DNA from: Helopsaltes ochotensis
Taxonomy: Eukaryota; Chordata; Aves; Passeriformes; Locustellidae
DNA length: 64,000 bases
Assembly: GCA_013400155.1 (NCBI GenBank)
Contig: VXBM01000001.1
Location: 4,730,515-4,794,514, forward strand
Direction: 5' to 3'
The position numbers were made by a program, and so were the translations under genes. Position 1 is the first letter of the stretch. Each line of letters starts with the position of its first letter. Below, piece after piece: positions 1 through 13,300 of this stretch. A model generated the notes under the pieces. It worked only from the letters and a program-made list of their open reading frames with translations. It did not search any database and had not been told where the DNA came from.

Positions 1-74
<74 letters not shown>
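1..74. repeat. 74-nt poly(A) homopolymer at window edge
   Basis: The window opens with 74 consecutive A residues followed by unique sequence. It may be the inner end of a longer homopolymer. No retrotransposon body or target-site duplication can be judged because the left side is cut. It could be a true mononucleotide tract, the tail of a plus-strand insertion lying left of the window, or an assembly artefact. Confidence 0.9.
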
Positions 75-75
<1 letters not shown>

Positions 76-3000
76 CAGATATCTTGGACGTAAAACTTGC
101 CAGCAAAGGAAGTGGAAGGTCTAGAAATAGAACTGTATAAGTAGGCTTTGGAGTTAAATGGTAAATTTGGAAGACCTAGTTAGAAAAGAAAGTTAGTAAT
201 GCAAACTGTCATGAAATTGCTTTAGAATTTTCTAAGCCTTGAATCTGTCTTCCTGCCATAGTTCAGCTGATTAAAACCATACAACTGCATTAGTGAGCTG
301 CAACGGAGAGGTGATATTAACTGTAAGACTGTTAGTGATTGCTACAGCTGCTCTTCGTAAGTAATCTCTGGGTTGCTTTTCCTCATTTTTTTGGATGGAA
401 GTAATGAGTGACTTCAGCCTTACAGGCTGGTGAAATACAGGGCTTTGTATGGTATGATTATTTTCACAGGGAATTTACACAGTTGTAGGAGTTTACCATT
501 CGTCTTTGGATATTGTAAGGCTTGTTTGAACCCTTGGGTAGTAAGCATCTCTCATGTGGTCAGAAATATTTGTCATTCATATGCACCAGTGAGTTACAAA
601 GCTGCTTGTGAACTTGAAGTATGGAATATCTTGTAGTCTTAGTAATTTTATAAGCCTCAAAATATTTTCCAGCTTTTGTTGGTTGATAGGTCTAAAACTG
701 ATAAAGCATGAATTGAGAGTGCTGTAGAATTTCTAATAACATTAAGAAGGGATGGTAGTAATCACATGCATGCAGGCCAAGATTTAGGAGGAGCATCAGC
801 ACAGGAATCTTAAATGCACTGTGTTTTCCCAGTTTTTCAAAGGCTTTTGCTGGTTCATATCAGGAATGAAGGTAACAAGCTTTTTCTTTTTGGAAAAAAT
901 TATCTCTATTTCTCCATAATATAAAGAATTACAGCCTAAACATCAAAATGAAATAGCAGTGCAAGGAGCCAAGTGAACTCATGTGTGCAGAGTTTGTTTT
1001 GGTTTTTTTTTAACTAACTTTATCTGTGAACTCCCAACCCTGGAGCCTATTTGAAATAAGATAGGAAGCTTCAGTCTTGTCACAAATGCAGCTACAACTT
1101 GTCCTGGGGAAGCCTTCGTAATGGGGTCAGGTAAAGTTCAATGAACTACCAAACCAGCACTATTTCAGAAATGCTAAGGTGCTCTTTCCACTGATCGCTC
1201 CACTCTCTCTGCCTGTTATTAAACTGGTAGTTTTTACAACATCAATAAAGAACTTTCCTACCCAATTGCCCCAGACAAAGGCCTGAAAGCTAGGTTTAAA
1301 CTATGAAAACTTTGTGTTAGGTTCATTTAGATTGTTTTGCTGTGTCAAATACTCACTTGAGTTCAAAAGTTCAGATGAACCATGAACTTTGTCATTTCAC
1401 AGCAGGCAGTTCTACAAATATAATCCGAAAGTGAAAAAACATGGTATATTTAAGGTGCGTTTGTTGTTCTATGTGGAATATACTTGGAGTTCTGCATTTG
1501 CAAAGTTCTACTCGACTTAAAAAAACCTTTTAACTATTTAAAAGACAAAAAAACCTAAACACAATTAAGCCAAATAATTCCTTGATCCCTGACCTTTTAG
1601 GCTTTCAAACCAACACATATTCAGTGACTAATCATTACTGCACAAACTAAACCCAGCTAATCTTCTTAATAAATTGTGAAGTCTTGTATGTCTCATGGTT
1701 TCAGTGATGGCTTTTCTCCCTGTCTGGAACATTGCAGAATATCAAAACAAATGGGTCATGGCTTTATGTTTTTGTTTAAAGTTTGAATCTATGTCATCTC
1801 ATGATATAGTCTTGAGTTGAGAAGGTTTTACAAGCCTATGTGAAGTAGGAATGAAAAATCAGTCAATGCAATTTTCACCTACTTGCTAGAGTATAAAAAT
1901 GTGTGGACAAAACCGGTTTGTGAAAAACTGTTTTTTTAAATGTGGAAACTGAAGAGCTTGTAATAAATTCAGCTTCTTTTCCATGGAAAGGAATTCCTTA
2001 TGCATATTCTCTTCCTCCTAGTAGGTCTGGAGTCTCAATCTATCAGGAAGAAGCAGCTTTTTAATTTTTTTTCCCCAGACTTCAATTTGAAATTATAAGT
2101 GACTTTAGGCTGCTGTCCGTGACTGTTTGTAAGTTGTAATTTAAGGCTCAGAACAGAAAACCTCCAAATCCAACAGGATGTTATCTGAAATATATTTTTC
2201 AGTATCACATATATTTTCTGATTTTTGCATTACAATAATTTTGGATTTTTGCACTTTTCTTGATGCTGTGTAAGACCTGAGACCTCCTAGGGGGTCTTAT
2301 CATTTGATTATAACACTCTAGGAACTTCTCATTTAAGGAAAGAAAAATAATTACAGATTCTTGATAAAATTTGGTTTCTGTATGAAGCATGTGCTTTTGG
2401 CAGAAGGAGTAATTTAATTGTTTGGAATAATTCATGTATCCTTCTGTTACCCAGCAAAGAATATGAACATAGAGAAGAAATTAGCAATCATGTCCTTTGT
2501 GAACAGCAAAGAGAGAGTGAGGAAACATCACATTTAGTGGACATATGCAACAGTTCACCAGCTGTGCTGCTAAGCTTGTACTTGTAGTTGAGATTGTGAC
2601 TGAGCTTATGATGCAAGCTGTGATTACTACTAGGATCACTACCCTATCTCCTTCCTCTTTCTGAAGGTTTGTGTCTGCTGAATTGAAAAAATACATATTG
2701 TGAGAGATTGCATTGCCTGTCGTGTCTGATAGTTGCAAATTTTGGTTGTCTTGGGCACTTCTGCTGCAGTCTCTTGATCAAGTGCACCAATTCCAGGGAT
2801 TAGTGACACCCAACTCATGGGCTACCTCTGCTGCAGCAGGCAAGAGCTCTCTTCCTGCTGGCAGGCCGCCATGGAAAAAGCCAGGGAAACAAAAGTAGAA
2901 TTTTCAGAATACAAACCATGCATTTCTGTGGCAATAGCTTCCTACTAGTGCTGGCAGGAAGCTTTATGTAATGCATCAGTGATTTTCAGCATGAGCCATA

Positions 3001-5850
3001 AACCTACTCAGAAGTTTTAATTATAACCTAATTTTTATATATGTATGTAAGTCCTCAGTCCCCTTATGTTGGGTAAAAATCACAGAGCAGTACAACAGAC
3101 TTTCAGGATTTTAGATCTAGGTGAGGAAGACTGTCTTCTGAGAGCTCTCCTGTCCTGTCTTCCAGCATTTCTGGAGGTGGGCTGGTAGTAGGGGAGTCAC
3201 TTCATCACACCTGGGCAGCCTTCCATAACATGGTTAGCAAGTGACCTCAGAAACTGTGAAACAGACTGGCTTCAGAGATGGCTTTAAGCCAACTGAGAAT
3301 TCTGTCATTTCTGTGAGAGCTCTCTGTAGAGGAGGTAAAACATATGGGCAACCTTCCTAAAGTGCTGTACAACTTGTAAGCTGAAGAGAATTTCAGGGTA
3401 GTGGCGGCTGTTATTTGGCTGGTTGGTTTGTTTTTGCAAGGTGCAATTTAGACCAGAGTCCCGTGCAAGTTTCCTACTGAAAGGAGAGTCAGCTAAAGAT
3501 GAGGTGGCCCCTCACTGATTGCACTTGTTGGGGCTGGTACAGCAGTTGAATAACTAGGAAGGATAGGCTACTTTTCTTCTATTCTGGACATGGCCAGTGA
3601 CTGTAAACACAGTTTTCTTTTTCCATTTGGGAACATGATCTTTACTGAAAAATATTCTACTGAAACCAGGCTGCAATGCTAATAATGTTACTGTAACACC
3701 ATACTTTTCATTGTATTGTCTCTTTTATTCAACTTTAGTGAGATAATAGAACAATATTTATTTACTTCTAGATATCTCTTGCACAAATAGATGCTCAGGA
3801 TCTAGTTCATTGTGGTGTATTCTAACAGGTGAAAGCTAAATAGGGCTTGTGTTTTTATCATCACTTCTCCGAAGTGTGTAGTAATTGCTATGCAGTGCAT
3901 TTAATGTATTTTAGAGTCAGACTGAGAAAATCAAAATCCGAAAAGTACAACTCACTTTTTTGTTACATGTTTCTTCCTCTAGGTCGTCTCAGTTCTGTGT
4001 GGGTATAAATAGCAAAAAACCTGATAGTCATTGAGATTAATTACTAAAGCTATGTGAAAAAGGTCAGACTTCTCTAGTACCATTCATAAATTAGACTGCA
4101 TTCATCTCATATTGTTTTGACTGAAGTAGAATAACAGTGGTGATAAATGTAATACATTTTTCTATTCGGACTGCTCTTAATGGGAGTGATCAAATTATTT
4201 AGTGACTGGAAATAAGTCCAGGATGGGAGAAAGACAGGCATAAGAATTGTATTGCTCATTAAATCTTGAATGACTAGGTTTTCTAGTTAATTATAATTTG
4301 TTGTTTTTTTCAACAACTATGGCATTTACTAAGATTTGCTATTAATTATAGTTGTATCAATAACTTTATTTAGGTTACTCATGATCAGCACAGAAAGAAA
4401 GCATATTGCCTGCTTTGAGAACGCTGAAATTCTGAGGTTTGTTGATTTAGGCACTTAAAATGGTGTCAGTTTTTCTCAAGCTTCTTGAGACTTCAAATGT
4501 TGACTTGAAAACCTGAAAGAAAAAGTTGATTTCAGATACTAACCTCATACTAGTTCTTTTGCACATATTTGGGAAAGAGAATTTTCAGTGGTATTTTATC
4601 CTTTTGGCTCTGCTTGCAAGTTAAGTAATATTGAAAAACCATCAAGGTGATTTTAGAAATGTTCTGTTTAGACTTGACATAAAAACATTTAAGATATTTT
4701 TGGATGACAATGGTGGAAAATTTGTACACTTTTCCCCAGAGTGGTTGAACAATTACTAATTCAGTGGTTCCTGGTCTTATCTATACAATGCAGTAGAGGC
4801 TTTGAACTTCTTTTTCAAATAGTGTCCTTTAAGAGTAAATATTAGTGTTACCTTTTTACTTCATAAAAGCATTGTTACTTTGGTTAATTGTTAGATTTAC
4901 TGGTTTTCTGGGGGCTGACATGGAGTTTAAAGTGAAGTCACTTAAACTGAGGGCTGAACAACAAAAAACTGAGACTAGCAGTGACAGCACAGAGACCAGG
5001 CTTGCGCACCAGTGTATATCTTTACTGTGTTAACAACAAAAAAACCAAAACATCAAAGGTGCAGGAACCTGATCGTCTGACTGCTCAGAAGTCTGAAAAT
5101 AATTTGATAGTAAGGTGCCTTCCCAGAAGCGAAGTGGGAAGTGGTAAACTGTAGTCCCATCTCTAAGTCAGTGTGGTCAAGTCTTGCACTAGTTTGGGCA
5201 AAGACATAGTGGCTGCAGGAATCCCAGTTTTGCCATTGGTCTGCAGGAGTGGTGAGATATTACTTCTGTGGCTTGCCCAAGTGTTTGTGTCTCTAATTGC
5301 CTTAACAGGAATGATGAAATACACAACAGCATACTTGTGAATGGCAAAGAAGGAGATCTTGAAAAAAATAGGGAAAAAATGATAATGTTAGTTGTAAGAA
5401 TTCCAACAAGAATTCTGTCTTGGTTTTTGTCTGCACAGGGATTCTCAAGTACTTTGACATCCTGCTAAAGATACTGTTAAGAGAGATCTTTGTTTTGAAC
5501 TTAGTTCCCCTTTTCCTGTCAAAGGAGAGTCACTGGAAGCAGGGTAGCCATACGTTAACATACGTTTCATATCCTCATCATCATCAGATCAGGTACCTGG
5601 CCAAGTTGTGCTTAGCAGGTCTAATTCTTTGCATTGTTTGCCGACTGCAAGACCATAGGTTGCCTAAGCCTTCAGGACTGCCTCCTCTTGGATAGTTGCT
5701 CAGCTGCTACCCTCTGTTCCCCTGTTCTTTAAATTGCTTTTACTATAACTGCTAAAAGCATTTTTTTTAGCTTAGATATTCTCCTGGCTAGATAGAAGTG
5801 AGAAACTGTCAGTACCGGCTTCACAGCCCATAAAAGACTCTGTGCTATTG
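75..5850. other. Intergenic, no gene seen
   Basis: AT-rich unique sequence with no recognisable exon. The longest open frames are about 90 codons or less, lack family similarity and have no consistent splice-site framing. No RNA gene or recognisable transposon was seen. Confidence 0.6.
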
Positions 5851-5899
5851 ATAGTTTTTACCACAGTATTTTGGAAAATGTACTATTGTAGGAAACTTT

Positions 5900-6540
5900 C
5901 AGGGTGCAGTTCGGTACCCTGTGGACCTGTCCCAGGCCACACAGTACAGTGGCCTCCTTGCTGGTTTGTTTTCTCCACATTGGGCTGCCAGAACTGTCAC
6001 TGCTTTGTCCTGTGCCCAAGGATGTTATCCCACTCCAGCAAAAACACAAGAGGATTCATGACTTCGTTGTAATGACAATGCTTCTGAAATGTCAGGGCAT
6101 CCACTGCTGCAGGTTCTGATATGGCCACTTCTTTAAACTCAAGTTCGGCATGCATTTGGTTTTCATGCTTTGAATAAGCTTTACCAATTTCCACAGGAGC
6201 TGTGGAAGTAGTGGACTTCCTGATGGCATGTTTTCAGCTTGAACTGGAGAGTGCTGTCCATGCAACACTTCCAAAATTGGTTTTGGCTTTGTAAAGTCAA
6301 TCCAAGGAAATAAATTGCCTCTCAGACTGTCTCTTTCACTTGGTTCATAATTCCCTACTGCCACTGACTAATTTTTCAGCCTACATCAAGGACATCTGAA
6401 CTTCTTGTAGTTTTTTGTTTTCTCTGAAATGAAGCGATCTCAGCTGGTGAATCTGAAAGTTTGTGGACATACTGGAGATCAGTAGCTATTCCAAGGTCAA
6501 ATAATGCTGTACTTGTTTCTTTTGCAGTTTGGATTCCATG
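5900..6540 (-). pseudogene. Possible decayed coding copy, unrecognised
   Basis: Read on the minus strand, the segment gives successive open stretches in shifting frames. One of 54 codons runs 6540-6379 and ends in a stop. A second is open over 6364-6092, a third over 6194-5997, and a fourth lies over about 6090-5900. Each has ordinary protein-like composition rich in charged and polar residues. The pattern of frame jumps with only scattered stops is what a gene copy with a few indels would show. I do not recognise the protein. There is no obvious poly(A) tail beyond a T8 run near 5761. Chance open frames remain a real alternative. Confidence 0.25.
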
Positions 6541-8923
6541 TGCTTCTATAAGGTATTAATCTACAAGGTACAATTTCTTAAAGTTTGTCTGCTTTACTAG
6601 CATTTTCTTTCATTCCTACTCACATGAGCCTCATATAAATACCAACTGGGGATGATACAGCTACCTCAGCTTTTATGTTAGTATAGAAATAAGCTTTTTC
6701 GGTAATACTGTATTTTAATGGAATGGTTGTCACAAAAATGCACAGAAAGCACAGCTCAGGAAGACTAGAACACAGGGAATGTCATCTACTGCCCCTTTGG
6801 GAGCTGGTTATTTCCCTACTCGGAGAGCTTGGAGCAGGCTTGCTTGAATCCAAGTGGGGCAGGAACTCTGGGAAACAGGGATGGCTGCTTAGAGAAGTGC
6901 AAGAGAGGAGAAGGAAAAAGTAGAATCAAGAGTTGAGAAATTTTTTGGCCTGAGAAGATGGATTCATCATATCTGTCAGTGGCACTTTCAAACAGTCTAC
7001 CTTTTAGATGTTCTTGCATCTGTGATCTCTGCTCTGAAAAATCTGCACTTGCATTCTTTCATCTTACAGCTGGAATATTGAATGAGTGACCTTTTCTGAC
7101 TCAGACACATTGTTGTCTCTGACCTCCTCAAATCATGGCTTCACCTTTGCTGCTGCCAGATGCCTGACTGCTTTCCGTCTCCCCTCTCTCTGCACCTCGA
7201 GAAGTGTCCTTCATTCCTAGTGGAGTCTTTCCTGTTGGTCTCTGTTGCAGAGGTGCTTTTCTCACCACTTGCCTCTCAGATCATTATAATTGACAGGCAT
7301 TTACATTTTATTCCGCTCTAGGAAAGCAGCTTCCATATGGAAAACACATTTTATTTGATGTTGGATTTATCCAGGAGCTGATCTTAGTCATAATAACTGT
7401 TTCTCATTCAGGGTTGCTGCTTTTCTTTCTGTATTTTCCAGCTGGACTGTTTGAGGCATAGGAGGTCAAGTGACTTGTCCCAGACTATGAGTCAGTGCTG
7501 TGAATTTGGGTAAGTACCCAGTATCCTAAAGGCTCCCAGTCTTATCCTCTGACCATCACTAGACCATGCAGCATCTCTGAAAGGATTGGCTCCATGGAAA
7601 CATACAAATTAAGAACACTGAGTTTTAATCTTTAATTCCCAGAATGTAGTTATTGAGCCTTGTTCATATTGAAATGAAAACAGGTTTTTTAAGTAAATAA
7701 ACCATGTAACAGCTTTTTGGGGTTTGGCTTTGTCTCTTTTTCTGCCCAGCTAAATAGTGGCAAAATGTTTTTTATCAGCAGGTATAACAAGAAGCAAAAC
7801 ATGAAAGGGAAGAAATCTAGACATGTTTGGCCTAGCAGTGGCCATGATTTATCAGATATTTTGGACAGACTGGCTCTTTTTATAGCTGCTTGCAGTTGAG
7901 TGCCTCCTCCATTTAATTAGAATATACTGCTGTTTAGAACTTGAGGTTAAATCCTCCTCTTTATTTGTGATATATATTAAGTTTTCCCAAAGATACCTTC
8001 TGGAATACTCAGCTAATATCTTAATTAAGACATTTTGTTTTCACAGAAGCTCTACAGTTTGAAGAGGATACGCCCTCATCTTATGAAGTATGACAAAAGT
8101 GCAGCGAAGTTGGTTCAAGAGTTTCTGCTAAGTTTGTGACTCCAGTCTGAGGTATTTAGACCTGATTCATTGGGAAAAAGAAAAGTTGTTGCTTATGATT
8201 ATAAATATTTTGGCTGTTATTGGCTGTTTGTATTCACTAAAAACTGAATACAAAAAATTACGTCTTTGTGAACAAGATCTAGATGTTTCCAGAAGATGCC
8301 ATTCATAGACCTGATCCCACAGAAACTTCTGTCACAGGTTTTGGACTGACAAGCTCCTATAGCTTGTTGTGTTACTCAGTGAAGAAGACATGAAATCTTC
8401 TGCAGACAGAAAACGTTTTGCTGAGGTCTGCTCAAACCTTTTTGTTTTCTTTCCCTATCTACTGCTCCTCATTTTAGCCTCCAAGCTGACTTCATGCAAG
8501 TGTGACATAGTGGTCTCTCAAGCCAAGTCTTAAACCTTTGTTCTTAAGCATTCTAGTGCTGGGCATTATCATCAGGATGTATTAAGGGGGCAAGGTAGTC
8601 TTGTTTCAGGGAGCAGTGGTACAGTTGCACTGCAGCTTTCCAGAAGACACTCCCACATCCAAGGAGCATGAATGTTCAGATTAAAGAGAGTAGTGAAATT
8701 ATGGGCAGTTGAAAAGAGACTTTTATAATGCACAACGATTCTGTGTTTCTATGCTTCTGGTTAGCTAAGCAAGATCTGGAGTTGACTGGTTCCTACATCA
8801 AATTTTTTTGACAATTGGAGTTTGTAACACAGTACCGACATTCATTTCCCTTTAGACTATCTCTCCTTGGTAAACATCACTGTAGCAGATCTGAGACCCT
8901 TCCTCCATACGTGCAAATTAGCT

Positions 8924-8941
8924 AAATTTTAATTAAAATTT
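8924..8941. repeat. 18-bp perfect AT palindrome
   Basis: AAATTTTAATTAAAATTT is identical to its reverse complement and is followed at once by a second, related AT block (8943-8956). It has a TTAATTAA core of homeodomain type, but A+T-only palindromes also arise by chance in sequence this AT-rich. Confidence 0.85.
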
Positions 8942-10204
8942 GAATTAAAATTTTAAATAGTTTTGTAAGTCTCTATACGGGGGGAAATACAAATGGCTCT
9001 CTCATTGCTGCTTCCTAAAAATACTTAGTAAAGAGATTTAGGCCCAGTGTAATTTAAGGTTACATTGAAAAAAGAGGGCACAGATGAAGGGCATCCACAT
9101 GCCATAAGATTCCAAGGGAAATATTTCAAGGTTAGCAATTCTTATAAGATGTCTGCTCTTTGAAATTCGATCCTTATGGAAATTCATATTCTCATGAAAA
9201 TTTCAACCAACTCCTAACAGACTAGAAAGAAAATCTGTCTGGTTTTGATTTTAACTGAAGTCAAAGCTGTTCTTTCAGTAGAGGAGACTGACTCTCATAG
9301 CTGAAGCTAGTTTTTTTTCTGAAATGTTAGATGAATCAGGGCATTACAGTCAAGGTTCTGATTATAATGCCTCTCTAACTGACTTCACATAATCATGTGC
9401 ACACTTAACTTTTTAAACTCATTTTGTCTATTAATTTACACAGATATATGCAGAGTGAGGAAGTGTCACATACTGCAGAAGGGAGGGAGTGTTGGTTCCC
9501 CTTGATTTTGCTTTGTATAAGCTTGAATTTGAATTCTGGATATAGGATCTTCCAAGGAATATCTGTCTTGGGTACTTTTGAGGCATGAAGACACTTGTGA
9601 AATGGAGTTCAACATTGTTAATCTCCATTTGAAGAATCCATTTAATTATTACCCAGACTTTATGGTGAAAAGAAAATATTTTGTTTTTCAGCATTGTCTG
9701 TTGTTTTGCTGCCTTTGAAACTTTTCTGGGATAGTGGAGTGGAAATATAAATATGATGAATGTGTTATGCAAATGATTTTTTTTGTCTTTGTAACTTTGT
9801 AACTCGTTTTTGTTTTAACACTAGCTTGTCTGTAAAGATGGGTTACTCTAAATAACAAATTACAGTTCTGCTCGCTTTATTGCGGGGCTATGGTATGCAA
9901 ACTTGCAGTGTAAACTTTTGCATTCAAACGAGAGAAAATGAGGGCTAGAGAGGCTTGCCTGGTTTTTCACCTGCTGCAGTGAACTTCTGGCTTCACAGAA
10001 TTTGTGTAAAGCCTAGAAAAGCATTAAAGTTTTACAGCTACCGGTCTTCCATCAAATCATTGGTAGCAACCAGTGACTAAAATAGTGGTTGCTCCCTTGG
10101 GTTTCATATATGCCACATAAGAATATAATTTGACTTTCACTCTTTCCCATTTTTCTTTCATTCCCATTTAATAAAAATTACCAAGCACTTTGTAAGTTCT
10201 ACAT

Positions 10205-10224
10205 TGCAATGTACTGCAATGTAC
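10205..10224. repeat. Exact tandem 10-mer duplication
   Basis: TGCAATGTAC occurs twice head to tail with no spacer. It is a small local duplication with no visible function. Confidence 0.9.
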
Positions 10225-10292
10225 AGTCTCCCATAACTCTATCCAATAACGAGAAAAAGAGAATGAAAATGTTTACTTTTCTCTTTACCTTC

Positions 10293-10309
10293 TTTTTTTT
10301 TTTTTTTTT
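10293..10309. repeat. T17 homopolymer
   Basis: Seventeen consecutive T residues. No retrotransposon body is recognisable next to it on either side. Confidence 0.85.
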
Positions 10310-13300
10310 AATCAGTCCTTTATATTACCAATGGTACTTAACAATGACATTTTTTCCTTCTTCCACAGTACTCTGCTAACTTGGAAAATGATAATTTTGT
10401 TCATGACACAGATTATGATAATGTAAAGTACATTTTTGTAACATTCCTCGCTAAATGATGCCTTTACCTTTTGAATTTCCACTACCCATTTTTTTTGTTC
10501 CAAAAACTTTGCTCTTGAGGTTAGCTGCTAAACAAAGGAAGAGGTTGTTTGCATCAATGGGTCTGCCCTGTTACTGAAAAAGGTTAATAATGTGAAAACA
10601 CTCACTTTTTAGATTACCAAGTTTAATTTTTATTGGAGTTATCACTGAGCTTTTTTTTTTTTTTAATTGGTAAGGAAAATACTTTGAATTAATTAAGTGA
10701 AAGCACAGCTTCCACAAGTTTTCCTACTTTGAATAATTGGAAAGATAAATTCAGCACGTTCTGGTAGTGTTTTGTTTAGGGGAAGGGGAAGGTACCTATA
10801 TGTGTAAGATTTCCTCTGAAGTGAGTGTGAAAATCTGTTTAATCTTTATTGATTTTTTTTTAAAATCAGTTATGACATGGTACACCAAGAATGGATATTT
10901 CCCTCTCCCCCCACCCTCCATGAATTCTTCAGCAAGTAGCAAATTATTTAAGATAAATGCCTACTGCTGTAGACAGCTGCCAGAATAGAAGTGAAAATAA
11001 ACTGGTGAAAGGAAACTGCCCAGTTCATGGAAAGGGCAGCAACGATATAGTGCAGCAAGTCCATGACACTTCTGGATACACATGCTGAAAGACTTACCCT
11101 GGCTGGCCTGCTACAAATCTCCCAGTAATTCATTAAGGGGAAATGCTCCTTGCAACATTTCACTCCTATTTTAACACCCTTTGTCTTTACCTTACATACT
11201 CAGTGAGTTCATTCCTATGTCAAGTGAGCCTCAGTGAAAACAGTTTTTCATTCCTGATAGAGCATACTGTTTTTCTCGAGTAGAAAGATTAGATGAATGA
11301 TTTTACTGTAAGTATTTTAGCAGTCTGCGGTATTTTTTCAAGGTTTGGGGTCAAAAGAAGGATATGATCATTATGATCCAGTAAACAATGTAGAATGAAG
11401 TAACTTGACTAGTGACTGAAACAGGCAATGTTGTCATGTTTTCCCATAACTTTGAAGAAACATTTATCCTCTAAATATAATGCAGTCACACGCGTATTAA
11501 GATGGAAATACAAAACTGTGTCCTTGTTCTAATCTGCTTCAAATCTTTGAAATTACAGAATTAATTTATTTTCATTATCACGGGTCCAATTTGCTACAAT
11601 TGTCTAGGGAGGAATCCCATTAACTTCACTCTGATTCTTTTTTCTGAATGCTGACCATGGGATTTGACCTGTTTAAACAAAGCATCTTGCCATTTATTTC
11701 AGCTAGTATTTAGTTACATCAAGTGTCTCTATTCCTCCTTATGTAACTTTACAACTCCAAAGATGGTTGTAGCAGAGTCCTGGTTTAGCAATTTTGTATT
11801 TCTAAAACAGATCGGAGTGATGGGACAATGCTCGAATTTACACAATACTGACTCAAATATGTTGGCAGAAAACTGAGTCTGGATAGCCCGAGTGTATCCA
11901 CAGTAGCTAAACTGTCATCTTTTGCTCCTAGTTTATAGTTTTATGGTATTAGACAGGTTGGGAGGGCAAAGTATGGCAACTCCACTACCTCTAGTATAGT
12001 GTTGGTGTTAGTTTGGGGGGATGGGGGGGAAAGGTTGTTTGTTTGCTTTGGAGGTTTTTATTTGTTTAAGTGTAATAGCTACAGAATGGCATACTGGCAG
12101 GTGCTGTAATACTTGGAGCATAGTTTGTGAATGGATTCATCAATAAAAGGTTTCAGAGTGGTTCTATGAAGTGTACAATTCAAGAAGCAATCTGTTTTAC
12201 ATTAGTGCATCTCTGGCTACACATTATAGGTTTTTTAAAGTTTTGTTGTTATTTCCCAGTTTATAAAATAGCTCATCATCTATGGTATTCTGTGTAGCCT
12301 TTGGATTTCATTCATAAACTTTTACAGTTTGATGGGATTTCCATGGCTGAGACACATTCCATTGAGCATATGCAAACATCCATACGTGTGCATGTTCCAG
12401 TCTTATCTGCATAAAGGAAACTTCTCTTTAGTGGAGGCATATAAATAAAACACATCTGACTGAAAAAATGTTCACCCTGGGCCAAGAGTGGTCTGCATGT
12501 TCACATTGGTTCAGTAAGATAACTAACCTCTGTAATACTTCGAGGTTTGGTTTCCTGATTTCTTGCTTGCTAGTTTTTAAATAGTTTTCTGTAGGACCAG
12601 CCAGTGTCACTGACGATGCCACAAGCTAGGCTGCTGTAACTCCTATTAACTCTTCTATGAATTTGCACTCAGAAAATCAGTGAGCTGCTGTTTCCTTGGT
12701 TTTCCACAAATGGTAGTTGTAACTAGGACAGAAACTTACAATGTTAGAAAGCAAACCCTGTGCACAGGAGTTTTTTCACTCGCTGCAATAAGTTTGAGAC
12801 TTCAGCACCTGTATTGAGTGTAAGTGATTAAAAAATTCTTGTTCTTTTATGTGGGTGTATGTTTGCTGTCCATTTCTTAAAAATACAGAGGAATCCATGT
12901 CTGGCATGATGTGAGAGTGCAATGCTTGACATATTATTATACACACAGAACATTATTAAAGTTTCCTTTTCACCCTTACATCTTAGCATTGCTATTGTTC
13001 CTCTGGGATTGTATACTGTGTCTAAATATTGTTTAAAGTGTTATGATTAGTTAAAAAAATCTCTCCCTGCTGTGACACATACGTGCATGTCCTGCTTAAA
13101 ACCCTGTCATGTGCTTTGAGAGCAGGATACAGCAAAGCTTTCTGAATTCCAGCAGCAGAGCTCACAGTATAGTGTCTCTTTGCACCATTTTTGAACCTGA
13201 AATTTCCCATGTGTTTTATTCTAGTTACTTGTAATAGCATTCTGTCATGTTGTTTTGTATGACTAACCCACCAACAGTATCCCAGGTTTTGGTCAGCTTG

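Noticed and set aside
8736..8755. CR1 tail-like phrase CGATTCTGTGTTTCTATG
   Set aside because: Too short and without a recognisable CR1 body next to it.
9431..9772. 113-codon minus-strand open frame
   Set aside because: Low-complexity hydrophobic and basic mix, no recognised motif and no neighbouring exon.
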